Shown: in pieces, positions 33,303 to 42,144 of the stretch
How the letters are laid out: the number at the start of each line of letters is the position of its first letter
Position numbering within the stretch: the first letter of the stretch is position 1
DNA from: Paractinoplanes bogorensis
GTDB taxonomy: Bacteria > Actinomycetota > Actinomycetes > Mycobacteriales > Micromonosporaceae
DNA length: 64,000 nt
Reading direction: 5' to 3'
Assembly: GCF_018829635.1 (NCBI RefSeq)
Contig: NZ_JAHKKG010000013.1
Location: 1-64,000 of the forward strand
Notes under the pieces: generated by a model
Databases searched by the model: none
Told to the model about the DNA's origin: nothing
Seen by the model: the letters and a program-made list of their open reading frames with translations, nothing else
Position numbers and translations under genes: made by a program

Positions 33303-34078
33303 GCCGGACGCCGGCGGAACAAGTAGGCGGCCACGGTCAGCAGGGCCGCGACCCAGGCTGCCATGACGACGCCCGCGGTCACGGGTGGGATCGCTACGTC
33401 GCTGGGATGGGAACGCAGGAACATGTGGGCTCCGACGATGTCGGGCAGGTAGGCGGCCCACGGGGTCAGCTTGGTCAGCAGGTAGGAGACTGAGACGACC
33501 GAGCTGTTCACGATGAAGACGGTCAGCGTGATGATGCCGTTGCGGAAGATCAGGGTCACCGCGTAGGCCAGGAGTGCGAGCAGGCACCAGTAGAGGGTGG
33601 CGGCGGCCACGCGGGACGGGGAGATGGGTGGCACGGGCAGGACCGTTCGCGTGAGCAGGACGGTGGCGGTCGCCGTCAGCGCGCCCTGGACGGCGGCCAC
33701 CAGCACCAGGGCGGCGGCCTTGGCAGTCAGCATCTGGCCGCGGCGGGGCATGGCCAGCAGCGTGGCGGTCAGCTGGTGGGCGCCGGGCGAGTCGTCGCCG
33801 GCGGAGGTGTATTCGCTGCTCACCGCGACGACGCCGAGGATCAGGGCGCCCAGCAGGCCGATGCCCAGGTTTTCGTAGCCCACGTCGGACACGTCGGGGA
33901 TCTGGCCGGACTCGATGGCCCGGCGCAGGGCCGGAGCGTTGACGAAGACCAGCAGCGGCGCGGCGATCAGGCCCAGCGTCAGTCCCACCCAGGCGGTCGG
34001 CAGGCCGAGCAGCTTGCGCACCTCGGCCCCCACCATCGACTGGAGAGGACGCGGCCCAGGAACGGAAACGGGGATCAT
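33299..34078 (-). CDS. ABC exporter permease (ABC-2 type), paralogue of its neighbour
   Basis: A 259-residue membrane protein with about six hydrophobic segments. MVGAEVRKLLGLPTAWVGLT and HQLTATLLAMPRRGQMLTAK match the motifs of the adjacent permease, so the two arose by duplication. It starts at ATG (M-I-P-V-S-V), overlapping the ATPase stop by 4 bp, and its stop overlaps the next permease. The three genes form an exporter of unknown substrate, perhaps a peptide antibiotic or lipid, next to a divergent two-component system. Confidence 0.88.
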   Translation of the reverse strand: MIPVSVPGPRPLQSMVGAEVRKLLGLPTAWVGLTLGLIAAPLLVFVNAPALRRAIESGQIPDVSDVGYENLGIGLLGALILGVVAVSSEYTSAGDDSPGAHQLTATLLAMPRRGQMLTAKAAALVLVAAVQGALTATATVLLTRTVLPVPPISPSRVAAATLYWCLLALLAYAVTLIFRNGIITLTVFIVNSSVVSVSYLLTKLTPWAAYLPDIVGAHMFLRSHPSDVAIPPVTAGVVMAAWVAALLTVAAYLFRRRPA

Positions 34079-34767
34079 CGGGGTGCCGCTCCGGTGAGGG
34101 CCAGGAAGGCGTCTTCGAGCGTGTCGTGCCCCGCGGTCACCTCGGCCACCGTGCCGCGGGCTACCACTCGGCCGTTGCTGATGACGACCACGTCGTCGGC
34201 GGTCGAGGAGAGTTCGGTCATCAGGTGGCTGGAGAGCAGAACGGTGCGGCCCTCGGCCGCGCACTGGCGCAGGAACGTGCGCATCCAGCGGATGCCGGCC
34301 GGGTCGAGGCCGTTGAGCGGCTCGTCCAGCACCAGCGCCGGTGGGTCACCGAGCAGGGCGGCGGCCAGGCCCAGGCGACGGCCCATGCCCAGCGAGAACC
34401 GGCCCGCCCGCTTGCGCGCGTCGCCGGTGAGGCCGACGATCTCGAGCACCTCGTCGACCCGGGACCGGGGCAGGCCGTTGCTGGCGGCCATCCAGCGCAG
34501 ATGTGATCGCGCCGACCGCGCCCGGTGCGCACCGCTGCCGTCGAGCAGAGCACCGACGACGGTCAGCGGGCGCGGCCAGGACGCGTACGGGAAGCCGAAG
34601 ATCGTCGCTTTGCCCTGGGCCGGACGATCCAATCCCAGCAGGATGCGCACGGTGGAGGTCTTGCCGGCGCCGTTCGGGCCGAGGAAACCGGTGACCCGGC
34701 CGGGATGAGCCTCGAAGGAGACGTCGTGCAGGATTCCGGGCCGTGACACCCCGTCGATCGCAATCAT
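34075..34767 (-). CDS. ABC exporter ATPase
   Basis: A 230-residue ATPase. Walker A GPNGAGKTST, Q-loop around VVGALLDGSGAHRARSARSHL, signature FSLGMGRRLGLAAALL, Walker B LVLDEPLNGLDP and H-loop SSHLMTEL. This is the CcmA/BcrA drug and antibiotic exporter type. No SD is visible in front of the ATG; the upstream frame is open but poor in family features. Start confidence is therefore moderate. Divergent from the histidine kinase gene across 99 bp. Confidence 0.88.
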   Translation of the reverse strand: MIAIDGVSRPGILHDVSFEAHPGRVTGFLGPNGAGKTSTVRILLGLDRPAQGKATIFGFPYASWPRPLTVVGALLDGSGAHRARSARSHLRWMAASNGLPRSRVDEVLEIVGLTGDARKRAGRFSLGMGRRLGLAAALLGDPPALVLDEPLNGLDPAGIRWMRTFLRQCAAEGRTVLLSSHLMTELSSTADDVVVISNGRVVARGTVAEVTAGHDTLEDAFLALTGAAPR

Positions 34768-34866
34768 GTGAGGAGTCAACCGGAACGGGCCGCGCGCGGC
34801 GTCGAACCAGGGGTCCATCTTTCCCGGGCCGTCTCGGACCCTGGTCGGAGAACTACAGTCGGCGGC

Positions 34867-35694
34867 ATGAGCGCGAACGGCCGTCCCAAGTGGCGTACCA
34901 GGGCCGTCCCGGTGCTGGTCGCGGTGGGCGTGATCGGGCTGCTGGCGATGGTGACCGGCGGCGCCGAGGGCCCGGCGGCGACGATCGTGCCGCTGGCGAT
35001 CGCCGGGGCTGCGGTGGCGGCGGCGGTCTGGGCGGTGCGGCGGTGGCGGGCCGATCGGTGGGCCTACGAGCAGCGGCTGACCGAGTGGGCCGTGGTCGAG
35101 GAGCGGCTCAAGATCGCGCGGGATCTGCACGACATCGTGTCGCACGGGCTCGGGCTGATCACCGTACGGGCGGCCTCGACCCGGCACCTGGCCAAGCCGG
35201 CCGAAGTGGAGCAGGCGCTGACCGACATCGAGCACACGAGCCGCACCGCCACGGCGGAATTGCGGCGAATGCTGGAGATCCTGCGCGACCGGAACGAACA
35301 CGCGCCGAGAACGCCGACGGTGGGCCTCAAAGACCTCGAAGAGATCGTGCGCACGGCCGAGAAGGCGGGACTACGGGCGGAACTGACCGTGATGAACCTG
35401 GGCGAGGTGTCACCCGGAGTGCAGATGACGATCTGCCAGACCGTACGCGAGGCGTTGAGCAACACGGCCCGTCACGCCGGCCCGACCGACGTCCGGGTGG
35501 TGATCCGCCGCGACCGGGGCGACCTCGTCGTGAGTGTGGCCGACGCGGGAGGCAAAGCGGCGAATCCCGGCGCCGGGCACGGCCTGATCGGCCTGCGGGA
35601 GCGTGTCACCGCCCTGGGCGGCACGCTGGCCGCACGCCCCAAGGACGGCGGCTTCCAGTTGACCGTACGGATCCCGGACGAGGTCGCGGCGTGA
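34867..35694 (+). CDS. Sensor histidine kinase (NarL/LiaS-like, HisKA_3)
   Basis: A 275-residue kinase with two N-terminal membrane segments (VPVLVAVGVIGLLAMV and TIVPLAIAGAAVAAAVW) and almost no extracytoplasmic domain, so it probably senses within the membrane. The phosphoacceptor is in RLKIARDLHDIVSHGLGLI. The ATPase domain has TVREALSNTARHA (N-box) and GHGLIGLRERV. No SD, but TACAGT lies 7 bases before the ATG, a leaderless-type promoter. It overlaps its response-regulator gene and is divergent from the ABC exporter, which it probably controls. Confidence 0.9.
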   Translation: MSANGRPKWRTRAVPVLVAVGVIGLLAMVTGGAEGPAATIVPLAIAGAAVAAAVWAVRRWRADRWAYEQRLTEWAVVEERLKIARDLHDIVSHGLGLITVRAASTRHLAKPAEVEQALTDIEHTSRTATAELRRMLEILRDRNEHAPRTPTVGLKDLEEIVRTAEKAGLRAELTVMNLGEVSPGVQMTICQTVREALSNTARHAGPTDVRVVIRRDRGDLVVSVADAGGKAANPGAGHGLIGLRERVTALGGTLAARPKDGGFQLTVRIPDEVAA

Positions 35695-36350
35695 TCCGCG
35701 TCCTGCTCGTGGACGACCAGCCGCTGCTCCGGCACAGCCTCGCGATGATCCTCGGCAAGGAGACCGACCTCGAGGTCGTCGCGCAGGCGGGCGACGGCGC
35801 CGAGGCCGAGTCCCAGGCCCGCGCCCACCAGCCCGACGTGATCCTGATGGACATCCGCATGCCCCGGGTCGACGGCCTCGAGGCCACCCGCCGGATCTGC
35901 CGCGATCCCGAGCTGAGAGCGTGCCGGGTGCTCGTCCTGAGCATGTTCGAACTGGACGAATACGTGCACGAGGCCCTGCGCGCCGGCGCGAGCGGGTTCC
36001 TGCTCAAGGACGCCCACCCCGAGGAACTGATCGAGGCCGTACGCCGCACGCACCGCGGGGAGTCGCTGTTCGCGCCGTCCATCCTGACCCGGCTGATCGA
36101 CCACTTCGTGTCCGCTCCCGGCGCCACCCGTGACCGTCCGTCGCTGCGGGGCCTTACCGCGCGTGAGGTCGAGGTGCTGACGCTGGTCGCCGGCGGACTG
36201 TCCAACGACGAGATCGCCGAGGCTCTGGTCATCTCGGTGAAGACCGTGAAGACCCACCTGACCCACCTGCTGGCCAAGCTGCGCGCCCGCGACCGCGCTC
36301 AGCTCGTGATCGCTGCCTACGACGCCGGCCTCAAGAGACCTCGAGGCTAA
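35691..36350 (+). CDS. LuxR/NarL-type response regulator
   Basis: A 219-residue regulator. Receiver: VLLVDDQPLLR, phosphorylated aspartate in VILMDIRMPRVDG, and GASGFLLKDA. The output HTH is LTAREVEVLTLVAGGLSNDE then VISVKTVKTHLTHLLAKL. The GTG start overlaps the kinase stop by 4 bp. Cognate partner of the preceding kinase; likely targets include the divergent ABC exporter. Its stop overlaps the tail of the convergent CGNR gene by 4 bp. Confidence 0.92.
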   Translation: MIRVLLVDDQPLLRHSLAMILGKETDLEVVAQAGDGAEAESQARAHQPDVILMDIRMPRVDGLEATRRICRDPELRACRVLVLSMFELDEYVHEALRAGASGFLLKDAHPEELIEAVRRTHRGESLFAPSILTRLIDHFVSAPGATRDRPSLRGLTAREVEVLTLVAGGLSNDEIAEALVISVKTVKTHLTHLLAKLRARDRAQLVIAAYDAGLKRPRG

Positions 36351-36892
36351 GAGTTCCGCTCCCGGAAGGCGATCATGTTCATCCGGTTCCCGCAGCGTAC
36401 GGTGCAGAAGCGCTTGGACCCGTTGCGCGACAGGTCGAGCACCAGCCCGTCGCAGTCGTCGGCCTCGCAGACCCGCAGGCGGCCCATCTCGTTCATCCGG
36501 ATCACGTCGGTGAAGGCCAGCCCCATCTCGGCCCGCATGCGCACCACCAGCGGCACGTCCGGCGAGGTGGCGTGCAGGTGCCAGTCGAGCTGGTCGTGCC
36601 GGGTCAGGAACGGCAACGCGCGGGCGTCGCGCAGCATCTGGTTGACGACGCCGACCGCCTCGTCACGGTCGAGGACCCAGAGCGACCGGAGTTGCGTACG
36701 CACGTCACGCACCGAGAGCAACTCGGCCTTGTCGTGGTCGATGCGTCCGGTGTACGAGAACCGGCTCAGCAAACCGGCCAGCTGATCGACCGTCGCGAGC
36801 TCGTCCTCCCCGCTGCGCGAGCTGCCCGGCGTGGTGTTGCCGAGCGCCACCACGAAGTTCAGCGACTCCACCGTGTCAGGGGCAAAAAGCAA
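36347..36892 (-). CDS. CGNR zinc finger (ABATE domain) putative regulator
   Basis: A 181-residue protein. The N-terminal ABATE domain carries LNFVVALGNT. The C-terminal CGNR zinc finger is RVCEADDCDGLVLDLS then RFCTVRCGNRMN, with the zinc cysteines C-x4-C and C-x3-C. Such proteins are thought to bind RNA or DNA and often sit divergent from an EamA transporter, as here. The TTG start is chosen because AGGAG lies six bases upstream. Between it and the transporter are GACTC-N6-GAGTC and GTAAGCAAGTTTAC, possible operators. Confidence 0.87.
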   Translation of the reverse strand: MLFAPDTVESLNFVVALGNTTPGSSRSGEDELATVDQLAGLLSRFSYTGRIDHDKAELLSVRDVRTQLRSLWVLDRDEAVGVVNQMLRDARALPFLTRHDQLDWHLHATSPDVPLVVRMRAEMGLAFTDVIRMNEMGRLRVCEADDCDGLVLDLSRNGSKRFCTVRCGNRMNMIAFRERNS

Positions 36893-36965
36893 TTTGACTC
36901 CTCACTGAGTCGGGGCCTAGCGTCAGGGGTGTAAGCAAGTTTACTCATGACAGGGGGAGGGTGCC

Positions 36966-37988
36966 GTGAGGCTCGCACCGAAGCACGTCGGCCTGGTCGC
37001 GATGATCCTGTCGGCGATCTCGTTCGGCACGTCCGGCGCCTTCATCAAGCCGCTGCTCGAGGCCGGCTGGTCCCCGGCCGCCGCCGTCACCGTACGCGCC
37101 CTGACCGGCAGCGTCGTCCTCCTCCCGGTCGTGCTGCTCGCGCTGCGTGGCCGCTGGTCGGCGGTGTGGCGGGCCCGCTGGCGGATCGCCGGCATGGGCC
37201 TGATCGCGGTCGCCTTCACCCAGCTCGCCTACTTCGCGGCGATCTCCCGCATCCCGGTCTCGACCGCCCTGCTCATCGAATACCTGGCGCCGCTGCTGCT
37301 GGTGCTGTGGGCCTGGGCCACCACACGCCGCCTGCCCAGGTTCACGGTGTTGCTCGGCTCGGTGCTCGCCATCGGTGGCCTGGTCCTGGTGATCGGCCCC
37401 GGCGCCCTGCAGGCGGTCGACCCGATCGGCCTCGTCCTGGCGTTCGCCGCCGCCATCGGCTGCGCGGTCTACTTCGTCGTCGCGGCCCGGCCCGCCGACG
37501 GCCTGCCCCCGGTGGCGCTGGCCGGTTCGGGCCTGCTGCTCGGCGGCCTCGCGCTGGGCCTCATCGGGCTGACCGGGGCGATCCCGTTCGAGACGGCGGG
37601 CGGCTCGGTCCCGATGCTCGGCACCACCGCGCCCTGGTGGGTGCCGCTCGGCGTGGTCGCGATCGCCGGTACGGCCATCGCCTACTCCACCGGGATCGCC
37701 GGCTCGTCCCGGCTGGGCTCGCGCCTGGCGTCGTTCCTGGGCCTGCTCGAGGTGGTCTTCGCGTCGATCTTCGCCTGGCTGGTGCTGGGCGAGTCGCTGA
37801 CCGTGCTGCAGATGCTCGGCGGCCTGCTCATCCTGGGCGGCATCGCCTCGATCCCGGGGGAGGAGAAGCCGGATTCAGGCGTGCGGCCCGACGGACACCA
37901 CGCCGATCTCGAGAGTGGGCCGGAGGTCCAGAGCCTGACCGAGCCGCGCGACCTCGTCGTCGAGGGCGGCCAGCCGGTGGCGGGATAG
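36966..37988 (+). CDS. EamA family (DMT superfamily) transporter
   Basis: A 340-residue membrane protein with ten hydrophobic segments in two EamA repeats: ISFGTSGAFIKPLLEAG in the first; GTAIAYSTGIAGSSRLGSRL and LEVVFASIFAWLVLGE in the second. The GTG start follows GGGGGAGGG. Substrate unknown; family members export metabolites. The transport domain ends near residue 300. The last ~38 codons (after SIPGEEKPDSG) are hydrophilic and overlap 114 bp of the convergent gene, so this tail is probably non-homologous read-on before a stop is met. Confidence 0.88.
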   Translation: MRLAPKHVGLVAMILSAISFGTSGAFIKPLLEAGWSPAAAVTVRALTGSVVLLPVVLLALRGRWSAVWRARWRIAGMGLIAVAFTQLAYFAAISRIPVSTALLIEYLAPLLLVLWAWATTRRLPRFTVLLGSVLAIGGLVLVIGPGALQAVDPIGLVLAFAAAIGCAVYFVVAARPADGLPPVALAGSGLLLGGLALGLIGLTGAIPFETAGGSVPMLGTTAPWWVPLGVVAIAGTAIAYSTGIAGSSRLGSRLASFLGLLEVVFASIFAWLVLGESLTVLQMLGGLLILGGIASIPGEEKPDSGVRPDGHHADLESGPEVQSLTEPRDLVVEGGQPVAG

Positions 37989-38930
37989 CGGCTCGACCGG
38001 CTCGACCGTGAGGTGAACGCGACGGCCCGCGCGGCGCTGGTGCCAGACACCCGCCGCGAGGCCGTCGACCAGCAGCACGGGGAAGTTGCCGGCCTGACCG
38101 CGGTTCAGCGCCCGGGTGAACGCCCGCCCCGGGAACACGACCTCCCGCGGGTGCGAGGCCACGACGTACGCGTCGAAATAGGGCAGCAACCGCACTCCGG
38201 AGGCACGCGAGTCAGGTAGCGGGTCGTCGACGATCTCCAGCGGCAGAACCGAACGGAGGAACGCCGGCGGCACGGCCAGCCACCGCGTGATCTCGGCGGG
38301 AGTGGCGGGCCCGTACGACCACAGGTACCGCCGCACGACCTCCTGCAACGCTGCCGAAGGCTCCCAGGGCGTGAAAGCCGGCGGGCTCGTATAGGTGACC
38401 TTGCGCCCCCGTGGCGGCCCGAAACACAGCACACCCTGGGTGGCCGGCGTCCCCACGATCTGACGCCACCGTGGCCACATCGTCTGGAACGCGGGCATGA
38501 CCAGATCCCCCGCCCAGGAACCGGCCCGCTTCACCACCTCGGCCCCCAGTTCGTCGACGGTCAGGCCGTCCGCGGCATCACGAACCGCGGAGGACAACGC
38601 GGCCACGATCTGATCGGTTTTCCCCGGCGTCATCGGTGACTTGTGCGGCAGCGCGGACAACGCCGCCGTCCACAGCCCCAGGTCACGTGTGGGCAGCAGA
38701 TGCACCGTCCCGCGTGGCCCCCACGTCTTGACCAGCGTGCGGTCGTCCCACAGCGCCGACGTCACACCCGCGACCGTCCCGCCCTTCAGCCGCAGGGCCA
38801 CCGACTGCAGCCCGGCCGACATCACCTGCGCGTGCGCCCCGCCCATGGCCGCGACGACCTCGCCGACGTCCGAGCCCGGCTCGTCCAGGAAGTTACGGGC
38901 CGCGCGGCGGGCGATGACCGAGGACCACAT
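37875..38930 (-). CDS. Winged-helix DNA-binding protein, AlkZ/YcaQ-like (HTH_42)
   Basis: A 351-residue protein of the winged-helix family that includes the interstrand-crosslink glycosylases AlkZ and YcaQ. Visible: QSVALRLKGGT and LVKTWGPRGTVHLLPTRDL near residues 45-85, YLWSYGPATPAEITRWLAVP, and PLPDSRASGVRLLPYFDAYV followed by HPREVVFPG. Members unhook alkylated bases or bind DNA; the catalytic glutamine motif was not identified with confidence, so enzymatic activity is uncertain. Its 3' end overlaps the EamA gene tail-to-tail by 114 bp. It follows the response-regulator gene by 10 bp. Confidence 0.82.
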   Translation of the reverse strand: MWSSVIARRAARNFLDEPGSDVGEVVAAMGGAHAQVMSAGLQSVALRLKGGTVAGVTSALWDDRTLVKTWGPRGTVHLLPTRDLGLWTAALSALPHKSPMTPGKTDQIVAALSSAVRDAADGLTVDELGAEVVKRAGSWAGDLVMPAFQTMWPRWRQIVGTPATQGVLCFGPPRGRKVTYTSPPAFTPWEPSAALQEVVRRYLWSYGPATPAEITRWLAVPPAFLRSVLPLEIVDDPLPDSRASGVRLLPYFDAYVVASHPREVVFPGRAFTRALNRGQAGNFPVLLVDGLAAGVWHQRRAGRRVHLTVEPVEPLSRHRLAALDDEVARLGQALDLRPTLEIGVVSVGPHA

Positions 38931-38940
38931 GGGCGCGACG

Positions 38941-39585
38941 CTACCGCCGGAGGAAGAGGAGTACGGCCAGCACCCGCCGGGACTCGCCGCCGGTTGCGGG
39001 CAGGTCGAGCTTGCCGAAGATGCTCGACACGTACTTCTCGACCGCCCGCAGGGTCAGCACGAGCCGGTCGGCGATGCCCTGGTTGGAGTGGCCGCTCGCC
39101 ATCAGCGCCAGCACCTCCCGCTCGCGCGGCGTCAGCGCGGCCAGGGGGTCGTCGGCGCGGGCCCGGGACACCAGCGACGACACGATGACCGGGTCGACCG
39201 CGGTGCCGCCGGCCGCCACCCGGCGCAGGCAGGACACGAACTCGGCGACGTCGGAGACCCGGTCCTTGAGCAGGTAACCCGCGCCGGCCGCGGAATCGGC
39301 GAACAGGGTCATCGCGAGCGCCGGTTCGACGTGCTGCGAGAGCACCAGCACAGCCGTACGGGAAAAGTCTCTTCTGATCTTCATGGCGGCCCGCAGACCC
39401 TCGTCGGTGTGGGTCGGCGGCATCCGGATGTCGACCACCGCGACGTCGGGCGCCAGCGCGGCCACCGCCTGCAGCAGCGCGGAGGCGTCGCCGCAGCGGG
39501 CCACCACCTCGAAGCCGGCCCCGGTCAGCAGGCTGGCCAGCCCCTCGCGGAGCAGCACGCTGTCCTCCGCGATCGCTACCCGCAC
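38941..39585 (-). CDS. LuxR/NarL-type response regulator
   Basis: A 214-residue regulator: VRVAIAEDSVLLREGL receiver start, phosphoacceptor in VAVVDIRMPPTHTDEGL, GAGYLLKDRVSD, and output LTPREREVLALMASGHSN then GIADRLVLTLRAVEKYVSSI. The start is GTG, overlapping the stop of the kinase gene by 10 bp. Pairs with the HK encoded upstream. Confidence 0.9.
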   Translation of the reverse strand: MRVAIAEDSVLLREGLASLLTGAGFEVVARCGDASALLQAVAALAPDVAVVDIRMPPTHTDEGLRAAMKIRRDFSRTAVLVLSQHVEPALAMTLFADSAAGAGYLLKDRVSDVAEFVSCLRRVAAGGTAVDPVIVSSLVSRARADDPLAALTPREREVLALMASGHSNQGIADRLVLTLRAVEKYVSSIFGKLDLPATGGESRRVLAVLLFLRR

Positions 39586-41270
39586 GGCAGCTCCGCCCGC
39601 ACCCGCGTGCCGCCCCCGGCCGGGCTGCGCACCCGCAACGTCCCGCCGAGCGTCTCGACCCGGTCGGCCAGCCCGCGCAGTCCGCTGCCCCGATCCGGGT
39701 CGGCGCCGCCCGTGCCGTCGTCCGAGATCTCCACCAGCAGGCGGTCGCCGGCCAGCCGCAACGACACCGCGGCCGAGGACGCACCGGCGTGCCGTCCGAC
39801 GTTGGTCAGGCTCTCGCACACCACGTAGTAGGCCGCCACCTCGATCGCCTCGGGCAGCCGGCCCGGCACCTCGCAGATGAGCCGGATCGGGACCGGCGCC
39901 GGCACCGACTCCACCGCGACCGCGAGCCCGTGCGCGCTCAGCACGGCCGGATACAGTCCCCGTGAGAGGTCGCGCAGCTCGGCCAGCGACGTCGCCACCT
40001 CGGCCCGGGCTTCGACCACGGCCTGCCGGGCGTCCGGATCGCCGTCGAGGCGCGTCTCGAGCAGTCCCAGCCGCAGCGACAGCCCGACGAGCCGCTGCTG
40101 GGCGCCGTCGTGCAGGTCGCGTTCGAGCCGGCGGCGCTCGCGGCGGCCCGCCTCGGCCACCCGGGCCCGCGACCCGCGCACCTCGGCCAGCCCGGCCCGC
40201 AGTTCGGCTCGTAACCGTCCATTGTCGAGCACCATCTCGACGGCCGCGACGACTGCGTCGAGGAGAGCATCGTCAGAAGGGTGGTGCACGATCGCCGCCA
40301 CCGGCTCGCCGTCGCGCCGGATCAGGGTCGCCGATTCGCCGAGGGAGGCCGGGACGCCGTCCGATCCGACCCAGCACAGATATTGCGGCAGCCAGTAGAG
40401 CAGGCGCGCGGTCGGGTCGCGCAGGGCCCGGGCCAGCGCGGGGGAGAGGTCGTCGGGTTCGGCCCGCAGCGCCACCATCAGCTCGCCCAGCGATGCCCGG
40501 GCCAGCCGCGCTTCGAGCAGCCCGGCCAGGAACGCCACCGGGGCCAGGCCCAGCACGCCCAGCGTCACCGCCTGCACGACGGCGAACCCGGGTGCGGACA
40601 ACACGCCCATCACCAGGAGGACGGCCAGGGCGACCAGCCCGAGCGTGAACGCGTCGACGAGCCAGCGCGCCGGCCTTGAACCCGCACGACGAACCCCCAG
40701 CACAGCGACCCCGGCCAGCAGCAGAACGCTCAGAGCGACCAGCTCGGCCGTGTGGACCGCGTCGGCCGCCCGCGGCGCGTCCACCACCCGCAGCAGGTTT
40801 CCCGGCCCGAACCCGCCCAGCCCCATCGTGACCAGTTGCAGACCGATCGAGACCGCGTACCCGATCCCGACGAGCAGCCGCGCCGGTCCGCTCAGCCGCC
40901 CGGCCGGGAAGGCCAGGAACACGTGCAGGAACAGCACGACGACGACCAGGTCGAGCGCCTGCCCGACGGTGAACAGCAGCGGCACCGGCGACCAGGCCAG
41001 GGTGGACAGGGCGGCGCCGAGGCCGACCACCACCATCAGCCGGCCGAATGCGGGGTGGCGGCGCCAGGCCAGAAGTCCGCACGACACGTAGGACAGCGAG
41101 ATCCAGACGAACAGGACGGCCTGCCCGACCCGTCCGCCCGGCAGCGCGAGGGCGATCGACATCGTCGCGGCGGCGACTCCGGCCGAGGCCAGCGCCACCA
41201 GCCGCGTACGGCGGGAAAGGGTTTGGCGGTCAATGCCAGCAGAATAGGCGGGCCCGCCCCCGGCGAACAT
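39576..41270 (-). CDS. Membrane sensor histidine kinase (HisKA_3)
   Basis: A 564-residue kinase. The N-terminal half has about eight to nine hydrophobic segments (from LVALASAGVAAATMSI to VQAVTLGVLGLAPVAFLAG), a polytopic sensor. The cytoplasmic half has a GAF-like linker, phosphoacceptor RRLERDLHDGAQQRLVGLSL, N-box VVCESLTNVGRHA and G-box GSGLRGLADRVETLGG. The ATG at M-F-A-G-G-G is chosen; AGGGCGG is about ten bases upstream, a weak SD. Operon: kinase, regulator, AlkZ-like protein. Confidence 0.87.
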   Translation of the reverse strand: MFAGGGPAYSAGIDRQTLSRRTRLVALASAGVAAATMSIALALPGGRVGQAVLFVWISLSYVSCGLLAWRRHPAFGRLMVVVGLGAALSTLAWSPVPLLFTVGQALDLVVVVLFLHVFLAFPAGRLSGPARLLVGIGYAVSIGLQLVTMGLGGFGPGNLLRVVDAPRAADAVHTAELVALSVLLLAGVAVLGVRRAGSRPARWLVDAFTLGLVALAVLLVMGVLSAPGFAVVQAVTLGVLGLAPVAFLAGLLEARLARASLGELMVALRAEPDDLSPALARALRDPTARLLYWLPQYLCWVGSDGVPASLGESATLIRRDGEPVAAIVHHPSDDALLDAVVAAVEMVLDNGRLRAELRAGLAEVRGSRARVAEAGRRERRRLERDLHDGAQQRLVGLSLRLGLLETRLDGDPDARQAVVEARAEVATSLAELRDLSRGLYPAVLSAHGLAVAVESVPAPVPIRLICEVPGRLPEAIEVAAYYVVCESLTNVGRHAGASSAAVSLRLAGDRLLVEISDDGTGGADPDRGSGLRGLADRVETLGGTLRVRSPAGGGTRVRAELPCG

Positions 41271-41320
41271 GCCAGAAAACCGCCCTGTGCGGGCCGACGG
41301 CCCGGACGAGCGTGATGGGC

Positions 41321-42076
41321 ATGACCTCACTTGTCGCGTTCTTCCTTCTCACGTTCGCCATCTCCTGGGCGCCGTGGCCGTTCGGGATCTTCCTGCCCTG
41401 CGGCCCGCTGGTCGCCGCCCTGATCGTCGCCGCCGCCACCGGCACGCTGCGCGACCTGGGCCGGCGGATGATCCGCTGGCGCGTCCCCTGGTACTGCTAC
41501 CTGGCCGCGATCGGCCTCCCGCTGCTGGTCATCGTGACCACGGCCGTCGTCCACGGTGGTGCCGACTGGTCGCTCGCCTGGGGTGACGTCACCCTGCTGT
41601 TCCTGCTGCGCTGGGTGAACCCGCTCGACGGCCCGCTCGGCGAGGAACCCGGCTGGCGCGGCTTCGCCCTCCCGCGCCTCGACTCCCGCTGGTCGCCCCT
41701 GATCTCGGCGGCGATCCTGGGCGCCGTCGTCACCCTCTGGCACCTGCCACTGCTGTTCCTGGACGAGGGCAACCCGATCGGCTGGGCCGGCCTGCCCACC
41801 ACCTTCGTGATCACCTTTGTCTACTGCTGGCTGTTCCGTCGTTCCGGCGGCAGCGTGCTGCTGGTCATGCTGTTCCACATCGTGCAGGGCGCGATCGTGC
41901 CCGGCACCCTCGGCTACGACGGCGGCGACACCTCCGACGTGCTGGCCCTCGGCCTCGTCGCCTGGACTGTGGTCGCGCTGGCCCTGATCGTGTTCGACCG
42001 CGCGGCCTGGCAGCGTCCTTCTCCAACGGATCTGACCGGACGCGGCGTCCTCACGACCCCGATCGTGCAGCCCTGA
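41321..42076 (+). CDS. CPBP family intramembrane glutamic endopeptidase
   Basis: A 251-residue membrane protein with about eight hydrophobic segments. The CPBP/Abi active-site motifs are present: EEPGWRGFALPRL (E-E-x3-R) and VVTLWHLPLL, with a third histidine in VMLFHIVQGA. Members are intramembrane proteases akin to Rce1 or bacteriocin-immunity proteins. Starts at ATG M-T-S-L or M-G-M two codons earlier are both possible; GACGAG lies upstream. It is divergent from the histidine kinase across 50 bp. Confidence 0.87.
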   Translation: MTSLVAFFLLTFAISWAPWPFGIFLPCGPLVAALIVAAATGTLRDLGRRMIRWRVPWYCYLAAIGLPLLVIVTTAVVHGGADWSLAWGDVTLLFLLRWVNPLDGPLGEEPGWRGFALPRLDSRWSPLISAAILGAVVTLWHLPLLFLDEGNPIGWAGLPTTFVITFVYCWLFRRSGGSVLLVMLFHIVQGAIVPGTLGYDGGDTSDVLALGLVAWTVVALALIVFDRAAWQRPSPTDLTGRGVLTTPIVQP

Positions 42077-42144
42077 GCGTTCTCAGGGTGAACTCGGGGT
42101 GGTGCCGGATGGTTCGGCGAGCACCGGAAGGGAAGGCTGAACCT

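Noticed and set aside
32110..33366. A 418-residue plus-strand open frame of SHPREPSHPRE-type repeats over the minisatellite
   Set aside because: All frames stay open through an array whose period is a multiple of three. This one has no SD or family similarity and is antisense to a permease frame that continues into a real membrane domain.
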